Positions 9,263 through 18,543 of a stretch of 48,841 nucleotides of DNA are shown here, piece by piece. A program made the position numbers and the translations under genes. Where the stretch lies: positions 1 to 48,841 of the forward strand of contig JAAZNC010000064.1 in NCBI GenBank assembly GCA_012798455.1. The letters are read 5' to 3'. Under the pieces are notes generated by a model. That model searched no databases and was not told the origin of the DNA. It saw only the letters and a list, made by a program, of their open reading frames with translations. Origin of the DNA: Chloroflexota bacterium (GTDB taxonomy: Bacteria; Chloroflexota; Anaerolineae; Anaerolineales; Anaerolineaceae). How positions within the stretch are numbered: position 1 is the stretch's first letter; every line of letters begins with the position of its first letter.

Positions 9263-9283
9263 TTTTCACCAGTTTCTCTTCAT

Positions 9284-10672
9284 TTATAATAATGGAAAAA
9301 TCTTTCCGATTATAGCGAATAATTGATTATAAATTATGGAGGGGAAAATGCCAGGAATCAAATTGCACAATAGTACCACCAAAATCAACACTTGATTCAG
9401 ATTGACTTTCTCCGGAATCATAATCTTTTTACCATCTCGTATCGCCATACGTAAAAGTAAACGAATGCCGGTCGCCAAAATCAGAATCTGGCTGATCAAT
9501 ATAGTCAACGCTATCAAACGGTTGGCACTCCAGGTAATCGACAATATGAAAAGATTCGATGCATAACCAGCCGTCAGAGGAAAACCGATCAATGTCAATA
9601 ACCCCACCAACAGTACTATAGATGACAGTGGATGGCTATAAAATACGCCTTTCAGCCCTTCAATCGTTTGTGTGCCAGCACTCTTTCCAACCCCACTAAA
9701 ACCAAAAGAGAGAGCCCAATTCCCTGCGAAAAAGGGCAATACCCAGGCTGCGACCAGGTCAGTAGACGCTAGGGGAATAAACCCCATACCGGTAAGCAAC
9801 AATCCAATACCAGCCATTATAAGGAATGCCAGCAAGCGCGGAAGAGATTTTTGGAAGAAAGCACCCAAGCCACCCAAAATGACCATTACTGCACCTAGAT
9901 ATTGCAACGCCGGGAAAAAAGCATTGTAGTCACGCAGCCATGCAAAATTATTCAAGAATTTCAAGAGCAATAAAATACCAGAAAGCGGCAGCAGGGTCAG
10001 CATGTAGCCAAACGGTAAAAAGGCAACCTCATCCGAAAGAAGCGGAATCCAGGTATGAAAGGGAAAAATTCCCAGCCAAATAGAAATTCCAAAACCTAGT
10101 AATAGAGTAGAGAAGAAGAGTTGATCACTTTCAACCGGAGCGATTTCTCCCCCTGCTAAAATCCATCCCGCCAGTAAAATAAGGAATATTGAAATCAATT
10201 GATAGAGCAAAAAACGCAGCCTGCCAGATATCTTGCTAAACGAGCCAGTAGACAAAACCGGCAAATAAAGAGCGTTTGCCAGAAAGATGATCAGAGCAGA
10301 ATACAGAAAAGGGTCAATACTAAATGAGGCAATATTTAAAGCAGCGTAGATCACACAGAACGCCGGAAAATAATCATTCGATTTATAGAAATTAAGAGAG
10401 ATAATCCAAAAAAAAGCTAACAGATAAATACTTCCTACTAGCGGTAGATTCTGGTAATTAACTGTCAAGCTGCGACCCAGAATTAAAAAAGTTTCCTGTG
10501 TAGTAAGCACAGTTGTAATAGAACGCTGGAAAGAAAGGATGAAAGCAACTGTACCCAACACTAGACACAAAATGGATAATGCTGTCACATATAAAAACTT
10601 TCTCTCTCTGACCAATAATGAACCAGCCGCCAACAAAGCAGGTATTATGATCCAAATCATGGGCAGGTTCAT
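9284..10672 (-). CDS. NuoN-like antiporter-type membrane protein, divergent
   Basis: The 462-aa protein is hydrophobic throughout with about 12-14 membrane segments. The signature PFHTWIP of proton-conducting NuoL/M/N subunits is present in the middle. By eye, the lysine that normally stands five residues before this PFH is replaced by Trp, and the glutamate expected in the fifth helix (LE in a typical FLALEALSLP) appears as Asn in FLANALYLP. Both residues are needed for proton translocation in complex I, so this copy may not pump. It overlaps the upstream membrane gene by 4 bases. No hydrophilic complex I subunit is nearby. Confidence 0.7.
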   Translation of the reverse strand: MNLPMIWIIIPALLAAGSLLVRERKFLYVTALSILCLVLGTVAFILSFQRSITTVLTTQETFLILGRSLTVNYQNLPLVGSIYLLAFFWIISLNFYKSNDYFPAFCVIYAALNIASFSIDPFLYSALIIFLANALYLPVLSTGSFSKISGRLRFLLYQLISIFLILLAGWILAGGEIAPVESDQLFFSTLLLGFGISIWLGIFPFHTWIPLLSDEVAFLPFGYMLTLLPLSGILLLLKFLNNFAWLRDYNAFFPALQYLGAVMVILGGLGAFFQKSLPRLLAFLIMAGIGLLLTGMGFIPLASTDLVAAWVLPFFAGNWALSFGFSGVGKSAGTQTIEGLKGVFYSHPLSSIVLLVGLLTLIGFPLTAGYASNLFILSITWSANRLIALTILISQILILATGIRLLLRMAIRDGKKIMIPEKVNLNQVLILVVLLCNLIPGIFPSIIYNQLFAIIGKIFPLL

Positions 10673-11238
10673 AACAGGTCCTCCTGATTTCTAATGATCA
10701 AACGCGAAACAACAAAAGCCAGAACGACTTGAATGGTAGACATTAACGCAGTTACAAGAGCTGAACCTTCCAAAGGTGCATAAATGATTTGAAAGCCGGA
10801 AAATAAAATCAACAAACTAATAAGACCACGAAATGTATTGCGAGAAGTTCCAGCTTGCAGTAGTCCAATGGCAAACAAAAAGACACCAATAATCAAGAAT
10901 TGAGAAGATTCAATCAAATAAGTGGTTAATTGCGGCGCAAAAGCGAATGTTATAATGCCGACGAATACGATCATTAGAATATCAAGTGCAATACGAGGAG
11001 CAACTAATTTCAAATGTACGCTGGAACAAAAGGCGTTGATGATCACAACAGTCAGCAATCCCGTAATCAAATTTACCGCTGCCAGACCGAGAGACCACAC
11101 CTGTGCTAACAGAAAGAATTCACACAAATAAAGAATTCCCAGAAAAATCAGTGCAGTACGCGTCGATTCTGATAAAAAGATCGAGGCAATCGAAAGTACA
11201 ATTACCGCGATCAGGATAACAAATGCAATTTCGATCAT
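10669..11238 (-). CDS. Small membrane protein, HyfE/NuoK-like
   Basis: This 189-aa protein has about six hydrophobic segments. The C-terminal part (GLISLLILFSGFQIIY, then an Ala/Leu/Val-rich helix) has the feel of NuoK/HyfE subunits of complex I and hydrogenase-4, but the match is weak and the membrane glutamate of the second NuoK helix is not evident. Its position between a NuoL/MrpA-like and a NuoN-like gene, with 4-base overlaps on both sides, supports assignment to one membrane complex. It could instead be an unrelated integral membrane protein. Confidence 0.5.
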   Translation of the reverse strand: MIEIAFVILIAVIVLSIASIFLSESTRTALIFLGILYLCEFFLLAQVWSLGLAAVNLITGLLTVVIINAFCSSVHLKLVAPRIALDILMIVFVGIITFAFAPQLTTYLIESSQFLIIGVFLFAIGLLQAGTSRNTFRGLISLLILFSGFQIIYAPLEGSALVTALMSTIQVVLAFVVSRLIIRNQEDLL

Positions 11239-12800
11239 ATCTGCACGATTCCTTTATACAAAGTTAAAAGTAGAATTAAAAAGATGATCGCCCAAATCAA
11301 ACCACCATCCCCTTCCAGAATAGAAGTTATGCCTTCAAAAAGCTGCCGTAAAAGATTTACCAATACTAAGAAAATGCGCGCTATGCTATCGATCAACCGT
11401 TTAGAAAGAGAAAACGCACCTACTTTTATTGAATTACCTCCCGTTTTCTTCTTAGCAAAGAAGTTTGATAAAGCAAACATCCCTCCCGCAACGACCAGTG
11501 GTATGAAAGCAGTCCATGAGACCCGTCCAACAGGCAAGATAATAAAGAAACCCTTCAATGTGGATAAAATAAGGATGGCAATCACAAACCACACAAGGAT
11601 TATTAGCGAACGGGTAAACTCATGCCTGTGAACAATACGATGGGGGGTTTCAAATTGCTGATTTATGAGGAAACTTGCCAGAAGCAGCCCTTCTAGACCC
11701 AACAAAACATATTGGTACACAGGTTGAACGCCAGAATTGACCAGTTCATCATTGAGACTATAGAAAGGTGAGAACGTATACCCAACCATAAAGATCATCT
11801 CAAAAAGAACGAGAGCCGTACGATGTCCCTTCGACAACTCTGATAATTGTTCGTTGAACATTAGGAAATATAGTGGAAGTAACATATAGAGGAGCTCACT
11901 TCGAACGCCCAAAAAGAAACCAAACAGTGCCACATTCACAACCAGCACACTCACATTGAATTTGGTCATACCAGGATCGATTTTTTTGAAAATTAAAAAT
12001 ATGAAAACTCCCGTTATCAATACAACCGGGATACTGATAAAAAGGTAGGTAATACCTGTCAAAACAAGAGAGGCAGAAAGCACAGAAAGCATTTTAACCA
12101 GGAACATAATGTTAAGGTAAAGCATCCAATCGGTATTCATTTGAAACTTAGGATTTATGGAAAGCTGATCCAGATAGATAGCGAGCAATCGCAAAACTAT
12201 TACCAGCACAATTAATGAAATGATCACTCCGGATGCAATATTTGAAATAATCACATCGGACTGGAGAGACAGAAAAACAATTATTAATATAGAAATCAAT
12301 CGTAGCAACAAAGCCAGAACTTCACGGCGGCTTTTAAATAATTCCTTCTCTTCAAAATAGTTGCGAACCACCCATAACCCATCCAGCAAAGTCCACCCGA
12401 TTGCCAGTAAGAATATCTGATTCACTCCTAATGCAATTATTCCCAGCACCGCACCTACAGATATGTTCCAGGTCTCGTATCGAGAAAAGGGTTTTTCTAT
12501 TCTTCGAACATAATTCAAAGCTATACGAATAACGATGACCAAACCAATTAACAGCCGATTGAGCCACACGGCTCGATCCCATAACGAATCCGAAGTCAAA
12601 ATTAAAGCACTGGAGCTAAACCATACATGATTGAGCGTCTCTGATCCAGATGTGACTGGATGAATCAGCAGAAAAATCAATGCCAATAATTCCGAAAAAA
12701 GCGCCAGGAGCCATACACGCCCCTCATCCATTTTACGGTGGGTCAATATGGTAACAGTGATTGGAAAAGCAAGATAAAGAAACAGAGCGGCAAAAACCAC
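11235..12800 (-). CDS. Polytopic membrane protein, distant NuoL/MrpA-like
   Basis: A 521-aa protein with roughly 14 hydrophobic segments. I do not see a canonical antiporter motif, but the C-terminal tail (an amphipathic helix, then ILEGDGGLIWAI and a final membrane helix) resembles the tails of NuoL/MrpA-type subunits. It is the first gene of a three-gene overlapping set with HyfE-like and NuoN-like proteins. The start is a GTG at 12800 with only a weakly placed AGGA upstream, 15 bases after the hydantoinase gene. Function is unknown; the complex-I-like label rests mainly on neighbours. Confidence 0.5.
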   Translation of the reverse strand: MVFAALFLYLAFPITVTILTHRKMDEGRVWLLALFSELLALIFLLIHPVTSGSETLNHVWFSSSALILTSDSLWDRAVWLNRLLIGLVIVIRIALNYVRRIEKPFSRYETWNISVGAVLGIIALGVNQIFLLAIGWTLLDGLWVVRNYFEEKELFKSRREVLALLLRLISILIIVFLSLQSDVIISNIASGVIISLIVLVIVLRLLAIYLDQLSINPKFQMNTDWMLYLNIMFLVKMLSVLSASLVLTGITYLFISIPVVLITGVFIFLIFKKIDPGMTKFNVSVLVVNVALFGFFLGVRSELLYMLLPLYFLMFNEQLSELSKGHRTALVLFEMIFMVGYTFSPFYSLNDELVNSGVQPVYQYVLLGLEGLLLASFLINQQFETPHRIVHRHEFTRSLIILVWFVIAILILSTLKGFFIILPVGRVSWTAFIPLVVAGGMFALSNFFAKKKTGGNSIKVGAFSLSKRLIDSIARIFLVLVNLLRQLFEGITSILEGDGGLIWAIIFLILLLTLYKGIVQI

Positions 12801-12815
12801 AATAAACCACCGTTC

Positions 12816-14234
12816 CTAAATTACTTGAGGATCATTACAGTGAAGGAAGCGCCCCTGCCCCTTTGCACCCATCCACTGCCCATCAACTACAATCAATTTC
12901 CCGCGCAGATAAACTCTGGAAATAGTATCCTGCAATTTCCAACCCTCATACAAGTTATAGTCGGTGCGATGTTGGGCAATTCCAACGCCGTAAGTAACAG
13001 GATGATCCTGCTCCCAGATAACCAGATCAGCATCTGCCCCGGGCAGTAGCGTACCCTTTTGGGGATAAATACCAAATATTTTAGCGGGATTGGTACAGTG
13101 TTGGGCTACAAATTGCTGGGGGGTGATCATATGCTTGCGAACACCATAATTCCACATCAGCAGCATGCGATCTCCCACACCCGGCAGCCCATTGGGTATC
13201 TTGGTGAAATCATCTTTACCCAGTTCTTTTCCGGGGATGGCAATAGGGCTTCCTTCATAAACAATCGGTTTGGTACCATCGTAGAAGAAGGGACAATGAT
13301 CCGTAGCCATCACCTGCAATACACCTTCTCCAAGCAATTTCTGGATCGCCTGATTATCCTGCAACGAACGCATGGGGGGAGAACAAATCCATTTAGCCCC
13401 ATCCGGTTTCTTCAGATCGTCAATCGTGAAGAAGAGATAAGGTGGGCAGGTTTCACCCATGACCGGCAGACCCTGCTCACGTGCTTCTTTTAACAGACGC
13501 ACCCCTCCGGCAGTATTCATATGCACAATATAAACCGGAGCTTGCGCTTGTTTGGCTAACTGAATGGCTCGAAACACACTCTCCACAGCGCCATCCGCAG
13601 GGCGGGTTAGAGCATGCCATTCCGGGGAGGTGTGCCCGGCTTGTAAAGCTTCGTTGACCAGCACATCGATAACGTCACCGTTTTCGGCGTGCACCATTAC
13701 CAATAATCGATTATCGCGGGCAATGCGCAGAACTCGGAATATGTCACCATCACCCAAGCGTAGCCGTCCATTGTAGGCAGTGAAAACTTTCAGGCTGTTG
13801 ATTCCCATATCACGTAAAGCAGGGATCTCTTTTGCAATCGCCTCATCAAAATGCGAAATGTTCATGTGAAAACCAAAATCAATGGCTGCTTTTTCATCCG
13901 CTTTGTCATGCCAGCTATGCACGCTTTCAGCCAATGTTGGTTCATCTTGAGAAATGAAATCAAAAACGGTGGTGGTTCCCCCAAAGGCGGCTGCCTTTTG
14001 CCCGGTGTAGTGATCATCGGAAGATACGGTTCCGAACATGGGTAAATCAAAATGGGTATGCACATCCACCCCAGCGGGGGTAATGAACTTCCCCGTGCAA
14101 TCGATGATCTCCGTTTGTCCATCCGATTCAAGTCCAGCACCTAAAGCTTTAATTTTCTCTCCATTGATCAATATATCACCGTAAAATTCGTCGGAAGCCG
14201 TTATGATCCTGGCAGATTTCAAAAGGATTTTCAT
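12816..14234 (-). CDS. hydA: Hydantoinase/dihydropyrimidinase
   Basis: The 472-aa cyclic amidohydrolase shows the complete metal site of D-hydantoinases: His59 and His61 (VDVHTHFDLP), carbamylated Lys149 (SLKVFTAY), His182 (HAENGD), His238 (VHMN) and catalytic Asp312 (ATDHCPF). It opens cyclic ureides such as hydantoins or dihydropyrimidines. In E. coli a homologue (HyuA) belongs to the anaerobic purine-degradation locus with YgeW, carbamate kinase and SsnA, all of which have counterparts in this window at 23.5-28.6 kb. No N-carbamoylase gene is adjacent. It lies in a tight minus-strand string with the PLP enzyme upstream. Confidence 0.93.
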   Translation of the reverse strand: MKILLKSARIITASDEFYGDILINGEKIKALGAGLESDGQTEIIDCTGKFITPAGVDVHTHFDLPMFGTVSSDDHYTGQKAAAFGGTTTVFDFISQDEPTLAESVHSWHDKADEKAAIDFGFHMNISHFDEAIAKEIPALRDMGINSLKVFTAYNGRLRLGDGDIFRVLRIARDNRLLVMVHAENGDVIDVLVNEALQAGHTSPEWHALTRPADGAVESVFRAIQLAKQAQAPVYIVHMNTAGGVRLLKEAREQGLPVMGETCPPYLFFTIDDLKKPDGAKWICSPPMRSLQDNQAIQKLLGEGVLQVMATDHCPFFYDGTKPIVYEGSPIAIPGKELGKDDFTKIPNGLPGVGDRMLLMWNYGVRKHMITPQQFVAQHCTNPAKIFGIYPQKGTLLPGADADLVIWEQDHPVTYGVGIAQHRTDYNLYEGWKLQDTISRVYLRGKLIVVDGQWMGAKGQGRFLHCNDPQVI

Positions 14235-14256
14235 AGTAGACCAACTTTCATTTCAA

Positions 14257-14847
14257 TCATAATCCATGTTCGTCAGAGCAAGTCTGATCTTTGACCAAGG
14301 CGTTCAATGATAATACGTATTCCATGATTTCGTTCTGCAAAAGCTGTATATCTTCCTGCGGCAATTGCATATGGGCATATTTTCTGCGATATTCCATGAT
14401 GGTGTTATTGAATAAAGCTTTTTCTTCATAACCAATCACAAGGTCTACTAACGTGTGCGCTCTTGATAATAACTCCCCCGTAGTATAAAAAAAGGTGATG
14501 CGTTTCCAATTTTCAGCACGGATAGGACTGGGCAACTTCACCAGGTCTCCCAGATTGATCTTGTAATATTCATCTTCCGCTCTGGGATGCGGAACCTCAT
14601 CACGCAACAATTCTTTCCTTTTGGTCAGTTCAACACCGCGAACCTGTGCAACATGCTCGATCTTCCAACGGTGTTCCCTCCCAAATGAGGACGGCTGGTA
14701 AAAAGCCAAACAATCGGTATAGATGACTTTGGGTGCATGCTTGAGGGGAATACGATACCATCCCAACACTCGCGCAATTTCCAGGTCGCGCGGCTGCGGT
14801 ATGATGCAGACCAGCACGAGGTCATTTGGGGAAGGAACATTCGTCAT
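14257..14847 (-). CDS. Conserved-looking protein of unknown function
   Basis: This is a 196-aa soluble protein starting MTNVPSPNDLVLVCII. The first 130 residues contain RDLEIARVLGWYRIP and CLAFYQPSSFG, a pattern I associate with uncharacterised proteins that may have a PUA/EVE-like fold, but I cannot name the family. The C-terminal 60 residues look helical. There is no signal peptide or membrane segment. It lies between the PLP enzyme (13-base gap) and the hydantoinase (22-base gap), so it is very likely co-expressed with both. A nucleic-acid or small-ligand binding role is only a guess. Confidence 0.7.
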   Translation of the reverse strand: MTNVPSPNDLVLVCIIPQPRDLEIARVLGWYRIPLKHAPKVIYTDCLAFYQPSSFGREHRWKIEHVAQVRGVELTKRKELLRDEVPHPRAEDEYYKINLGDLVKLPSPIRAENWKRITFFYTTGELLSRAHTLVDLVIGYEEKALFNNTIMEYRRKYAHMQLPQEDIQLLQNEIMEYVLSLNALVKDQTCSDEHGL

Positions 14848-14860
14848 ATCACATCACTGA

Positions 14861-16324
14861 CTACAGACCAACTTTCGCATTAAACTCAGTTATTAGAGCA
14901 TCAATCTCAGGGATCTGTTCCTGAAGTTCGGTCCAATAGGTTGGATCATACCACTGGTCAAGAATCTCTTCGTAGGTTTTGCCTTGTTGCTCAACCCAGG
15001 TGAAATATTTCAGATTATGAACACGACGGCGGTCAGCATAGGTCAATTCATGCAGGTAATCCGTCGTCAGCCCATGCAGATCACGGGTAAAGTTGACCGC
15101 TGCATCAGTATGAGAGTACTCACCAAATTCCTCATGCATTTCCTTCAGGCGACTCTGGTAGAGATCCATGGAATCAGTAAGAACGGTAAGCACCACGTCA
15201 TTTTCTCCAAGTTCATAATATTTGGACATCTTGATTGCCATTGCCATATTGGCAATTCCCGAGAAGCCCAACAGACCAAGACTATCAACAGTTTCCTGTG
15301 GAACGTCTTTTTCGATCAAGTATTTGCGACCTTCGGGTTCATTGAACAAGCGTGCCAGATTCACCACCACATTGTCATCAATAGCAATGACCATATCCGT
15401 ATTCTTCAGGTTATGGATCCAGGGTACATGTTTGTCGCCGATACCTTCGATGCGGTGAGCACCGAAACCATTTTCCAACAAGGTCGGGCACTGAACTGCC
15501 TCCCCAGCGGCAACTTTGCTGCCAGGAAAGATCTGTTTCAAATAATCACCACAGCCGATCGTACCAGCAGAACCAGTGGTGAGGGTGACACCGCAAAAAG
15601 TATCATTGGGACCCATCACCTTTTCAAGCACTTCTTGCATGGCATGACCGGTAATATCATAATGCCACAGGTAGTTGCCAAATTCTTCGAATTGGTTGAA
15701 GATCATAATATCTTCACCAGAATTTCTCAACTCCCAACATTTGTCAAAGATCTCCTTTACGTTCGATTCGCTACCGGGGGTAGCAATGATCTCACCCGCA
15801 ACAGTTTTTAACCAATCAAAACGTTCCTTGCTCATGCCTTCTGGCAAGATAGCAATGGATTCACAAGCCAGCAAGGTAGCATCATATGCTCCACCACGAC
15901 AGAAATTCCCCGTGGAAGGCCAGACTGCCTTTTGGGTAACGGGATCAAATTGCCCGGTGACCAGGCGAGGAACCAGACAGCCAAAGGTAGCACCCACCTT
16001 ATGTGCACCGGTGGGAAACCATTTTCCAACCAGGGCAATGATACGAGCGTTCACACCGGTCAGTTCTTTGGGTAACTCGACATAATTTACCCCAGCGAAC
16101 CTACCTCCTTTTTCTTTAGGTTCATTTTTCCAAGTAATACGGAAAAGGTTGCGAGGTTTGACATCCCACAGACCCAACCCAGTAAGTTCTTCCTTTACCT
16201 TATCCGGAATAAGATCGGGGTCGCGCATTTGGGCGAAGGTCGGGATGATAATATTCCTTTCTTTAGCACGCTTCAATGCATTTTGCAATCGATCTTCGTA
16301 AACGGTTAAATCAATTTTTGTCAT
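14861..16324 (-). CDS. Fold-type-II PLP-dependent enzyme (cysteine synthase/TrpB-like)
   Basis: The frame is open upstream to 16426, but the ATG at 16324 has a good ribosome binding site (AAGGAG, 5 bases before) and avoids a long overlap with the glycosyltransferase, giving 487 aa. Lys109 in FPTGAHKVG is the probable PLP lysine and GSAGTIGCGDYLK the phosphate-binding loop, as in tryptophan synthase beta and cysteine synthase relatives. The substrate is unknown. In the E. coli purine locus the equivalent position is held by YgeX (2,3-diaminopropionate ammonia-lyase), also a fold-II enzyme, so a beta-elimination or ammonia-lyase role in nitrogen catabolism is plausible but inferred. Confidence 0.85.
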   Translation of the reverse strand: MTKIDLTVYEDRLQNALKRAKERNIIIPTFAQMRDPDLIPDKVKEELTGLGLWDVKPRNLFRITWKNEPKEKGGRFAGVNYVELPKELTGVNARIIALVGKWFPTGAHKVGATFGCLVPRLVTGQFDPVTQKAVWPSTGNFCRGGAYDATLLACESIAILPEGMSKERFDWLKTVAGEIIATPGSESNVKEIFDKCWELRNSGEDIMIFNQFEEFGNYLWHYDITGHAMQEVLEKVMGPNDTFCGVTLTTGSAGTIGCGDYLKQIFPGSKVAAGEAVQCPTLLENGFGAHRIEGIGDKHVPWIHNLKNTDMVIAIDDNVVVNLARLFNEPEGRKYLIEKDVPQETVDSLGLLGFSGIANMAMAIKMSKYYELGENDVVLTVLTDSMDLYQSRLKEMHEEFGEYSHTDAAVNFTRDLHGLTTDYLHELTYADRRRVHNLKYFTWVEQQGKTYEEILDQWYDPTYWTELQEQIPEIDALITEFNAKVGL

Positions 16325-17288
16325 TTCTACTCCTTGAATGCGAAGTTTTTGGGTTTTCCCGAAGGATATATAGCGGTCTCGCTTTGGCTTCTTCATAAAT
16401 CCGGCTGATATATTCGCCAATGACACCGAGGAACAAACAAATTGCTGCTCCTACGAGCAATAGAATTAGAATGGTCAATGCCTGACCCGGGAGAAAGGAG
16501 CGTCCGGCAACAGTAAAGATGATCCATATGATCCCATAAGCCAGGCTGGAAAACAACAAGAACAATCCGGTGTATTCCGATAATTGTAAAGGCAGTGAAG
16601 AAAAACCTGTAACAGCGTTCATAGCCAGTTTCAACATTTTCTTGAAGGGGTATTTTGATTTTCCGGCAAAACGTGATTTTCTATCATAAGGCACCCCCAC
16701 TTGGTTGAAACCGACCCAGGCAGACATACCTCGCAGAAAACGCTGTTTCTCGCGCATGCTATTGAGGGTTTGCAACACACTGCGATCGATCAGACGAAAA
16801 TCACCGGTATCCAATGGCATGCGCACATCGGTAATACGGTCAATCATGCGATAGAAAAGGGCAGCCGTAGTGCGTTTAAACCAGGTTTCCCCTTCTCTCT
16901 CCCTGCGCACCGCATACACCACTTCATAACCATCCTTCCACTTGGAGATCAGCGCTGGAATGATCTGCGGCGGATCTTGCAAATCAGAATCGATAATAAT
17001 GATCGCCTCGCCGCTAGCATGATCCATTCCGGCAGTGACTGCGATCTGATGCCCAAAGTTCCGGGAAAAAATCAAAGGCACGATATGTCTGTCTTGTTCG
17101 GCTAACTGCCAGATCAATTCACGTGACCCATCCTGCGAGCCATCATCCACCAGTAGCAGTTCCCATGGTTCATTCAACGTATTCATGACCGTGGATAGAA
17201 CCATATAGAACTCTTGCAATCCTTCAATCTCATTAAATACAGGAGCGATCACGGAATAACGGATTTTTTTATTTTTTGAGTCTTCCAT
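16311..17288 (-). CDS. Family 2 glycosyltransferase, GtrB/YkcC type
   Basis: The 325-aa protein has an N-terminal GT-A domain (VIAPVFNE near residue 14; nucleotide/metal motif IDSDLQDPP near residue 98) and two C-terminal membrane helices, the plan of undecaprenyl- or dolichyl-phosphate glycosyltransferases. It would transfer a sugar from a nucleotide donor to a lipid phosphate at the membrane for envelope glycan building. It overlaps the start of the PLP enzyme by 14 bases and follows threonine synthase by 4 bases. Its presence within a run of catabolic genes is unexpected and probably incidental. Confidence 0.9.
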   Translation of the reverse strand: MEDSKNKKIRYSVIAPVFNEIEGLQEFYMVLSTVMNTLNEPWELLLVDDGSQDGSRELIWQLAEQDRHIVPLIFSRNFGHQIAVTAGMDHASGEAIIIIDSDLQDPPQIIPALISKWKDGYEVVYAVRREREGETWFKRTTAALFYRMIDRITDVRMPLDTGDFRLIDRSVLQTLNSMREKQRFLRGMSAWVGFNQVGVPYDRKSRFAGKSKYPFKKMLKLAMNAVTGFSSLPLQLSEYTGLFLLFSSLAYGIIWIIFTVAGRSFLPGQALTILILLLVGAAICLFLGVIGEYISRIYEEAKARPLYILRENPKTSHSRSRNDKN

Positions 17289-17292
17289 CGTT

Positions 17293-18534
17293 TTATAAAA
17301 TCTTCTTGAGGGCTGCCATACTGGGTTCGATGATCTGCGCTTGCGGAACGGCTTTCATGGCAGCATTAACATCTTTCAACCCGCTGCCCGTGATCATACA
17401 CAGTACTGGATCATGTTCATCAATCAATCCTGATTGTTTAGCTTGCAAAACACCGGCATAGGCAGTGGCACCTGCCGGCTCGGCAAAGATACCCACCTTT
17501 CCCAAAGATGCAATGGCACTTAAGATATCCTGGTCTTGTACTGTGATGTATGCACCACCGGTCTGTGCAGTCGCTCGTAACGCGCGCAATCCATCCCTGG
17601 GCAGATCGACCGAGATGCTGTCTGCCAGGGTGGTGGCATGGACCGGTTCAATCGTTTCCGTGCCCGCTTCAAAGGCATTGGCAATGGCAGATGATCCTTC
17701 GGACTGGATGCCAAAGATACGTGGTAATGTTTCGATGAGACCCAACATTTTTAGATCCTTGAATCCTTTGTACAATCCGGAAATGATGTTTCCATCCCCC
17801 ACGGAAACAAAGACACTCAAGCGTTCTTTGAGTTTATCATTTTCAAGCATGACCTGCTCCCAGATCTCAAAAGCGGCTGTCTTCTTCCCTTCGGCGGTAA
17901 AGGGGTTGTAACCAGTATTACGGCAATACCAACCAAATTCCCGAGAAGCCTGCACCGAGAGATCAAATGCCTGATCGTAATTGCCATCTACCAAAATGAC
18001 CTGTGCTCCAAACACCAGCAATTGTGCAATCTTGGCTGGCGGGGCGGTTTTGGGAGCAAAGATGATCGCTTTTTGCCCGCAAGCAGCCGCCATTCCTGCC
18101 AGTGCTGCACCGGCATTCCCAGTAGAAGCGGTAACGACCACTTCTGCTCCTATCTCACGAGCACGAGCAACCACCACTGCACTTGCTCGATCTTTGAAAG
18201 AAGCCGTGGGGTTACGTCCATCATCCTTGACCCATAATTGTTTTAAACCAACCTGCTGCGATAAACGTTGTATTTCATAAACAGGCGTCCAGCCCACCGA
18301 ACGAAGAGGGGTGGTTTCAAACCCCGGATCCAAAACCGGCAGCAGCGGCAAGTAGCGCCAGATAGAAAAATCTCGAGATGAAGTGATTTGATCTACTAGT
18401 GGAATTTTTTTAAGTTTATCATAAGCCAGCAATACATCCACATTGCCCCCATCATGAGGGCAAGTGTAGAAAATATCTCCAAGTTCATAAATTGTCTGAC
18501 AAATTGAGCATTGATAGGCATGAAATTTTTTCAT
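17293..18534 (-). CDS. thrC: Threonine synthase
   Basis: This 413-aa PLP enzyme has an N-terminal zinc-ribbon-like start (Cys9-x2-Cys12, then Cys25-Pro-His27) found in one class of threonine synthases. The PLP lysine is Lys114 in NPTASFKDRA, and a phosphate-binding loop TASTGNAGAA follows. It converts O-phosphohomoserine to threonine. Its start lies 9 bases from the stop of the nucleoside ABC permease gene, so it sits in the same transcript. A threonine-synthase-like enzyme recruited to catabolism of another amino acid cannot be excluded. Confidence 0.88.
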   Translation of the reverse strand: MKKFHAYQCSICQTIYELGDIFYTCPHDGGNVDVLLAYDKLKKIPLVDQITSSRDFSIWRYLPLLPVLDPGFETTPLRSVGWTPVYEIQRLSQQVGLKQLWVKDDGRNPTASFKDRASAVVVARAREIGAEVVVTASTGNAGAALAGMAAACGQKAIIFAPKTAPPAKIAQLLVFGAQVILVDGNYDQAFDLSVQASREFGWYCRNTGYNPFTAEGKKTAAFEIWEQVMLENDKLKERLSVFVSVGDGNIISGLYKGFKDLKMLGLIETLPRIFGIQSEGSSAIANAFEAGTETIEPVHATTLADSISVDLPRDGLRALRATAQTGGAYITVQDQDILSAIASLGKVGIFAEPAGATAYAGVLQAKQSGLIDEHDPVLCMITGSGLKDVNAAMKAVPQAQIIEPSMAALKKIL

Positions 18535-18543
18535 GCCTATATT

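Noticed and set aside
14984..15811. 275-aa open frame on the plus strand
   Set aside because: Antisense to the PLP enzyme, whose active-site motifs are clear; the frame is a by-product of its codon use.
16325..16426. N-terminal extension of the PLP enzyme
   Set aside because: It would overlap the glycosyltransferase by over 110 bases; the ATG at 16324 has a good ribosome binding site.
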